From NCBI GenBank assembly GCA_950295325.1, contig OX485805.1, forward strand, positions 20,323,501 through 20,387,500: 64,000 bases of DNA. The letters are read 5' to 3'. This DNA is from Polytrichum commune (Eukaryota > Streptophyta > Polytrichopsida > Polytrichales > Polytrichaceae). The position numbers and the translations under genes are program-made. Below, one piece after another: positions 59,288 through 64,000 of the stretch. The notes below the pieces were generated by a model. It had not been told where the DNA came from. It made no database searches and saw only the letters and a list, made by a program, of their open reading frames with translations. Each line of letters opens with the position of its first letter. Within the stretch, counting starts at the first letter, position 1.

Positions 59288-59422
59288 TTAGACCAGCTCT
59301 GCCTTTTCCACCAATGAGAGTGCTTGAAGTGTATTGGTCACGGGCTCTCAGTCTCGTGTGTAAAGTGGCCCTAACTGCAATCAAAGCTTGCAGCCTATCT
59401 AACCAAGGGCCTATCTAACTAA

Positions 59423-59917
59423 GGGCTACTTCACACACGAGACAGAGAGCCCGTGACAATTACTCTTCAAGCACTCTCACTGGTGGAAAAGGAGGAGCCG
59501 GTCCAAGTCCACTTCACACTACACTTGAGGGACCAACGGAGTATGTGAATGCAAGATGGATGTAAAGTCTATATAGATTCCTACCATTGAATGGAACATG
59601 TTTCACGGTCACTTGGACTATTTTCAAAAACCACTACTTGGAGGTAGGCCTAACACAAAACTAGGAGACCATGACACTCCGAATGCTCAAAACTGTTGAT
59701 TTATTCTATTTCATCATGTGTGAAGACCCGCATGAATAAGAAAGCATTGAAATAGCATCCGGTTGAGGGCCCGGTCACATACGACTTCACACTACACTTG
59801 AGGGCCTGGGACCACACTACATGAGTTCGGAGGCGTGTTGGGACGGCCTTGGGACACTTTCTTTGGGGCTCTCACAAGTTCATGGTCACGACTCTTGGCT
59901 TGTGTGTGAAGTTGCCC
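59423..59917 (+). repeat. MITE-C copy 4
   Basis: Inverted ends GGGCTACTTCACACACGAG and CTTGTGTGTGAAGTTGCCC, preceded by TAA. Internal landmarks match copy 2 in the same order. Confidence 0.8.
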
Positions 59918-59933
59918 GAAGTTGTTGATCTAA

Positions 59934-60306
59934 GGGCCGGTTTACACTACGGTGGAGAAGTCCACCAGTCATGAAAAAAGGGCGTTTCTCAATTGTGATT
60001 GGTCGAAAATGCAACTCTTGACCGGTGGGTGTTTACATTAGGTGAAGAAAACAATGGTGGTGAACTTTTCTCATGGATGATAAAATGACATGGCCGCCTA
60101 CATGGCGGCACTTTTTGGAGTTGGGCTTCTCCGGAGAACGAGTTTCTTGTCCGGCCTCAAGAGGCCGGAGAAGCCCAACTCAATAAAAATATTTTATTGC
60201 CTTTAATTCTTCTCCGGCACATCCACCATTTGCCTCATATAACCATGTCTTGGCCAAGCATTCTTGACCGACCGGAGGCCTTCTCCACCGTAGTGTAAAC
60301 CGGCCC
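59934..60306. repeat. MITE-E, 373 bp, perfect 27 bp inverted ends
   Basis: The ends GGGCCGGTTTACACTACGG... are perfect inverted repeats over 27 bases and TAA is duplicated (59931-59933 and 60307-60309), typical of PIF/Harbinger/Tourist elements. Inside is a second inverted pair (GAGTTGGGCTTCTCCGG at 60118 and its complement at about 60165-60181). The perfect ends suggest recent activity. Confidence 0.85.
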
Positions 60307-60358
60307 TAAGTGTAATTTCCAATTCCAGATTTTGGGTGCAAGCCAGTTCCAAGGAACA

Positions 60359-61013
60359 GGGAGACGAATCGACTGCTTATTAATTAACTACAAATGGATC
60401 CGGTTGAGTTATAACCGGTTTCACATCGCATTCAAGGCTTCCAGAGCATCGTGGATCGATTTAGAGCATCCTCAGTCGGTCTAGGTAAAGCTCACTGCAA
60501 ACCAAGACCTATCTTGCTTAAAATTGCTCAAAATTTAGAGGGAGTGCACCAAATCTTGCTTAAAATGGACAGATCCTCCCACACTCCCTCTAAATGTCAA
60601 AAATTTGGAGGGAGTGTGGGAGGATCTTTCCATTTTTAAGCAAGATTTGGTGCACTCCCTCTAAATTTTGAAAATGTGGTGTTTTCAATGAGGGATTTCA
60701 CCTACGTCAAATTTTTACAATTCTTTTTTCTTGAGAAATATCTCACGTTTATTTAGGTGTGCTTCTAATGATGGTAATTTCAGTTTCTAATTTTAGGTCA
60801 GTCAGAAGATAGGTTTTGGTTTGCAGTGAGCTTTACCTAGACCGACTGAGGATGCTCTTAGAGGCATTCACAGAATGTTCCTCATCGAAGTCAACAAAAG
60901 ACGAGCTAAAAGATGTCAACATGGAACTGGTTGGGCTTGGAACGAAGGAAAGAAATTAAACACTTGGATCTATCTCTGACTGATTATTATGCTCAAAAAT
61001 CTGCCTGCCGACT
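60359..61013 (+). repeat. MITE-A copy split by MITE-F
   Basis: A strongly diverged MITE-A (GGGAGACGAATCGAC start, CTCAAAAATCTGCCTGCC end) becomes continuous when 60464-60857 is removed: GATCGATTTA joins GAGGCATTCACAGAA. Confidence 0.65.
60464..60857. repeat. MITE-F, 394 bp foldback element
   Basis: The ends GAGCATCCTCAGTCGGTC... are perfect or near-perfect inverted repeats of about 40 bases, with TTA on both sides (60461-60463 and 60858-60860). The interior holds a second, shorter-loop inverted repeat with arms of about 60 bases (CACCAAATCTTGCTTAAAAT ... AGCAAGATTTGGTGC), so a transcript would fold into a long hairpin. Tourist/PIF type by duplication and GAGCATC start. Confidence 0.85.
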
Positions 61014-63454
61014 TGGAATCTATTCACAGTTTACAAGTTTCTTCACAGGCTAGCTAGGGCAGGCAGCTGGGAAGAAGCTTCGATCGATGATACTATATCT
61101 AATTTCTCGCACTGCCATTGATGGTGGCATGGCCGTACACACACCACCAAAAAGGTGGTGCCCAAGATGCCTTCGCATCATCCAATCACAAGTGGACTCT
61201 TTAGTATCCAGTGTGTGTATAGTTTCTCTCTCCAAACGGACTCATTCATATATATATATATATATATATATATGTGACAATGGATCGGAAAGCTTCTTGA
61301 CACCAACTAGTATAGGCACTTCATAGAGTGTAGGGCTTAAGCTACTTATTAGGGTTTCAAACATGGACCTTATCGTCACGAGAAGAGGCCTCCCCCTATT
61401 GGCCGTCCAAGATTCTTGCCATATGGGAAAGGTCGCGGGGTGGTCACGTGACCCTCGAAAAGAACGGCATGGTACGGGACGCCCAACTTTCTCATCAAAA
61501 GACCTAGGAATACCAAACCCTAAGAGTGTTGGGGGAGGGGAACAAATGGGAAAGGAAAAGGAAATCTAGCACTCCAAGTGGGATGTGCTCTGATGATGTC
61601 GATGCGCCTTCGAAGAACAACAAACATTACTATAGTTTTGGAGCCTGGCACAAGTGACCAAATTTGCATTGCTCGTAACTTATGCAACTTATAACGACGA
61701 ATGCAGTGAGATAGAGCCTTTTATACAAAAACACTCCAAGAACTGAGCACTCACTACTAGCATTCGAGTCCTAGGCAATCGCCTTGCATCGGTGAAAGAA
61801 ATATGCAAATCTACCACTACGGTAGATTTTATGTGTATATTTTCAGCAACAAAGGGCAAATTGTCAATGTGGCAAGACAATTGCGCATGATTCATATGCT
61901 TGTAGGGACTCAAGACCTTTCAAATGTTCATAATGTTTCAGGATAACTCTCAAGTTGTATCATAACATGACATGCGTACAATCAAGTCACGTCATCGTAC
62001 ACCTGCATTGCCCAACCAATGAAATTTTCGGATCATTAGCCCGTTCGTGCAAATTTGTCCACATGTCTCGACACCACAACTATGTAAATGAGATTAAGAT
62101 TGAAAGTGAGTTGGGAATCACTACACCATTTATGGTGTTTGTGTCGCATATAATATTTATGAAGGGCCTAAACCAGATGTTATGTTAAAGGTAACAATAA
62201 TTTTACGAGTACATGGGTAAAACAGTAGGGAAGTGAGTAGATAAGGATAGGATAGAAGGTTCCATTGAAAGGGGACCACGATTTTATGGATTGTGTGGAT
62301 AGAAAGGAGGATTAGATTGAGACTGAGGAAGATTATAGACAAGGAGGAACAATATGGTGTGGGACCAATTTTTGTATAGTGAACCCTTGTTAGGTTATCT
62401 TCCTTGAATTATTATGTATGGAGGTGAATTTGGGGACTTGTGTGGTGTAAACGGTGGAATGTTACAATGTAGTCAATTTGGATTGAGGGGTCACAATCAA
62501 CAATTGAGTTTCTTGTTGGATTGTGAAGTAGAGTTAGAAGCTGTGCTAAGGAGATGTAAGATGTGGTAGCTAGGAAACACCCTCAAATATTAGAAGGGGT
62601 CTGGAAGGTAGGGATAAACCTCAAGTATGCATCAAGTGACGCAAAAACTAGCACTAATCCACTCAAGGAGTCAACTCATGTAGAGTGGTGAGGAAGACCC
62701 GAGGATGTTGTGGAGTAGTGGTTAAAGATATGTAGGGCTAGTAGAAATATTGGTGGTGATTTACATATGGTGGAATAATTGGTATTCAAATCATACTCAG
62801 GGTGTTGAGTGCGCAAACATCCTAAGGATAAGGGTAGTGAAGGGTTCCGCTACTAGTAGTTGATAGAAACCTTAAGCGAGTGAGCTAGGGAGTCACAAAC
62901 CGGTAGTTGAGGTGCTACCGGGAAAGCGTCCACATGCAATACGATCAATAGTATTCTCATGAGTCAAATAAGTAAATGGACATATGGGGTAGTGTCGGAA
63001 TGATGTCACCTACCGAACATGTTGGATAGCTAACATTATCTACCAGTAGTATGAACCCAACCAATACTACGGTTCACTGTAGTGGATGAGTAATTAGTTG
63101 ACGCCATACTAGAAGCCATCAAGATAAAATTTGGTAGTACTAGGGGAAGGTAACTAAATAGGAAATTTTACCTAGTAGTAGACACGGTAGGAGTGGCACC
63201 ACCTAGTAATATTGTAGAATTGGTAGTACCGTAAAGTAACATGAACACGGATTGGCGAGGGGGCAAGTAAGAATACCTAATTCTACGTGGGGTAGAACAA
63301 ACTATTCTTTAACATGCCCAAAGGTCTCAAAGCATCACCACATCCTATTGCCAATATGACATTACTAGCATTGTGGCCCATCGCTTTGCAACTTTGAAAC
63401 TTGTACATACGTTTTACTTTCCCAACCTCATCAACTTGCCTCATTCACCCCCTT
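61014..63454. other. Region without a recognised gene
   Basis: A (TA)n tract lies at 61248-61273. From 62580 to 63300 the plus strand is rich in CTAGTAG/GGTAGTAC-like words without coding features; this may be the 5' flank or leader of the retroelement at the edge. Confidence 0.4.
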
Positions 63455-64000
63455 TTGTCCCATGTTGATTCCGGATTATGCAAAGATTGCAGTACCTATC
63501 ATGCAACTGCTTAAGAAGGATTGTAAGTTTGAGTGGACACAGGCATGCCAACATGCATTCGAAGAGTTGAGGTCAAAGCTTAGCACCTATCCGGTATTGA
63601 GGCCACCAGATTGGGGAAAGCCATCTCATATGTTTTGTGATGCTAGTGCGGTGGCTGTCGGTAGTGCATTGTGTAAGTCGACAGGAGACAAAGGGAAGGA
63701 ATAACATGTGGCTTATGCGAGCCGACAGTTAACCTCTGCAGAGAAAAATTATTCTACCACTGAAAGGGAGTACTTGGCCATGGTCTTCTCAGTTAAGAAA
63801 TTCCGCCATCATCTCACGTGTAATCCAGTGGTTTTCTTCGTCGATCACATGACAATTAAATTTTTAGTCAACAAGGTGGAGTTAAGTGGAAGGTTGGCTA
63901 GGTGGATCCTACTCTTAGAAGAGTTCGACTACACCGTGGAGTATAAGCCCGGGCGTATGCACTTGCAAGCGGACCACTTATCAAGGTTGTCCGATGAGGT
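63455..64000 (+). pseudogene. Ty3/gypsy RNase H region (continues beyond window)
   Basis: The frame starts abruptly with MLIPDYAKIAVPIMQLLKK, the connection after RT, then gives the RNase H domain: MFCDASAVAVGSAL with the active Asp, HVAYASRQLTSAEKNYSTTEREYLA with the Glu, FVDHMTIKFLV, and LEEFDYTVEYKPGRMHLQADHLSR at the edge. One TAA at 63702-63704 interrupts it (CAA to TAA is a simple change). In the classical D-H-x-x-L/I-K motif, His and Lys are present. RT itself is missing upstream, so the copy is 5'-truncated or rearranged. It differs clearly from the 26-37 kb element. Confidence 0.85.

Larger units (their letters stand above)
57773..59373 (-). repeat. MITE-C copy 3, split by another element
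   Basis: The outer ends GGGTCACTTCACAGACAAGCC and GTGTGTAAAGTGGCCC are inverted and followed by TAA. The parts 57773-58190 and 59288-59373 join to a normal MITE-C when 58191-59287 is removed. Confidence 0.75.

Overview
The window looks like nuclear DNA of a land plant. The evidence is intron-containing genes with plant-like splice sites, a PARP1-type zinc-finger gene, telo-box promoter motifs, a C/D snoRNA cluster, and dense layers of nested MITEs, LTR elements, a LINE and hAT/MULE-type remnants. The repeat content and the kind of hAT-like transposase would fit a non-seed plant (bryophyte, lycophyte or fern), but this is inference and the species cannot be fixed from sequence alone. Most of the 64 kb is transposon-derived; only two genes look intact.

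Layout. 1-2157: no recognisable gene. 2158-4182: a 5'-truncated non-LTR retrotransposon (LINE) pseudogene with very G-poor sense strand. 4366-6670: a telo-box gene for a 162-residue lysine-rich protein (4556-5044), followed by a probable 3'-UTR intron (5269-6451) that holds three paralogous C/D box snoRNAs predicted to guide 2'-O-methylation of 25S rRNA. 8330-10743: a six-exon gene for a 268-residue protein with two PARP-type zinc fingers and a basic tail but no catalytic domain. 12-26 kb: repeats, including a probable 2.66 kb Mutator-like element inserted in a 472 bp MITE with an exact 9 bp duplication, and exon-like remnants of a possible NatB auxiliary subunit gene.

26388-37176 (minus strand) is the centrepiece: a Ty3/gypsy retrotransposon with the order gag - protease - C5 DNA methyltransferase - RT - RNase H - integrase - PHD finger. 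It therefore carried both a DNA-methylation writer and a chromatin-reader-like module. It sits inside an older MITE, and a 946 bp solo LTR with an exact 5 bp target duplication sits inside its pol region. Its ORFs are broken mainly by changes that fit cytosine deamination (at least four Trp codons turned to stops), although its two 433-435 bp terminal repeat blocks are identical by eye apart from a (TC)n length difference.

37-64 kb: more MITEs, a two-exon fragment of a SAC-domain phosphoinositide phosphatase, a hAT-like transposase remnant, a second copy of the 0.95-0.98 kb LTR, nested PIF/Harbinger-like MITEs with TAA/TTA duplications, and at the right edge (63455-64000) the RNase H part of another Ty3/gypsy element on the plus strand. 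One MITE family (about 212 bp, ends CGGGGAGA, rich in AACCGGTTGA motifs) occurs at least 13 times and is the commonest landmark.
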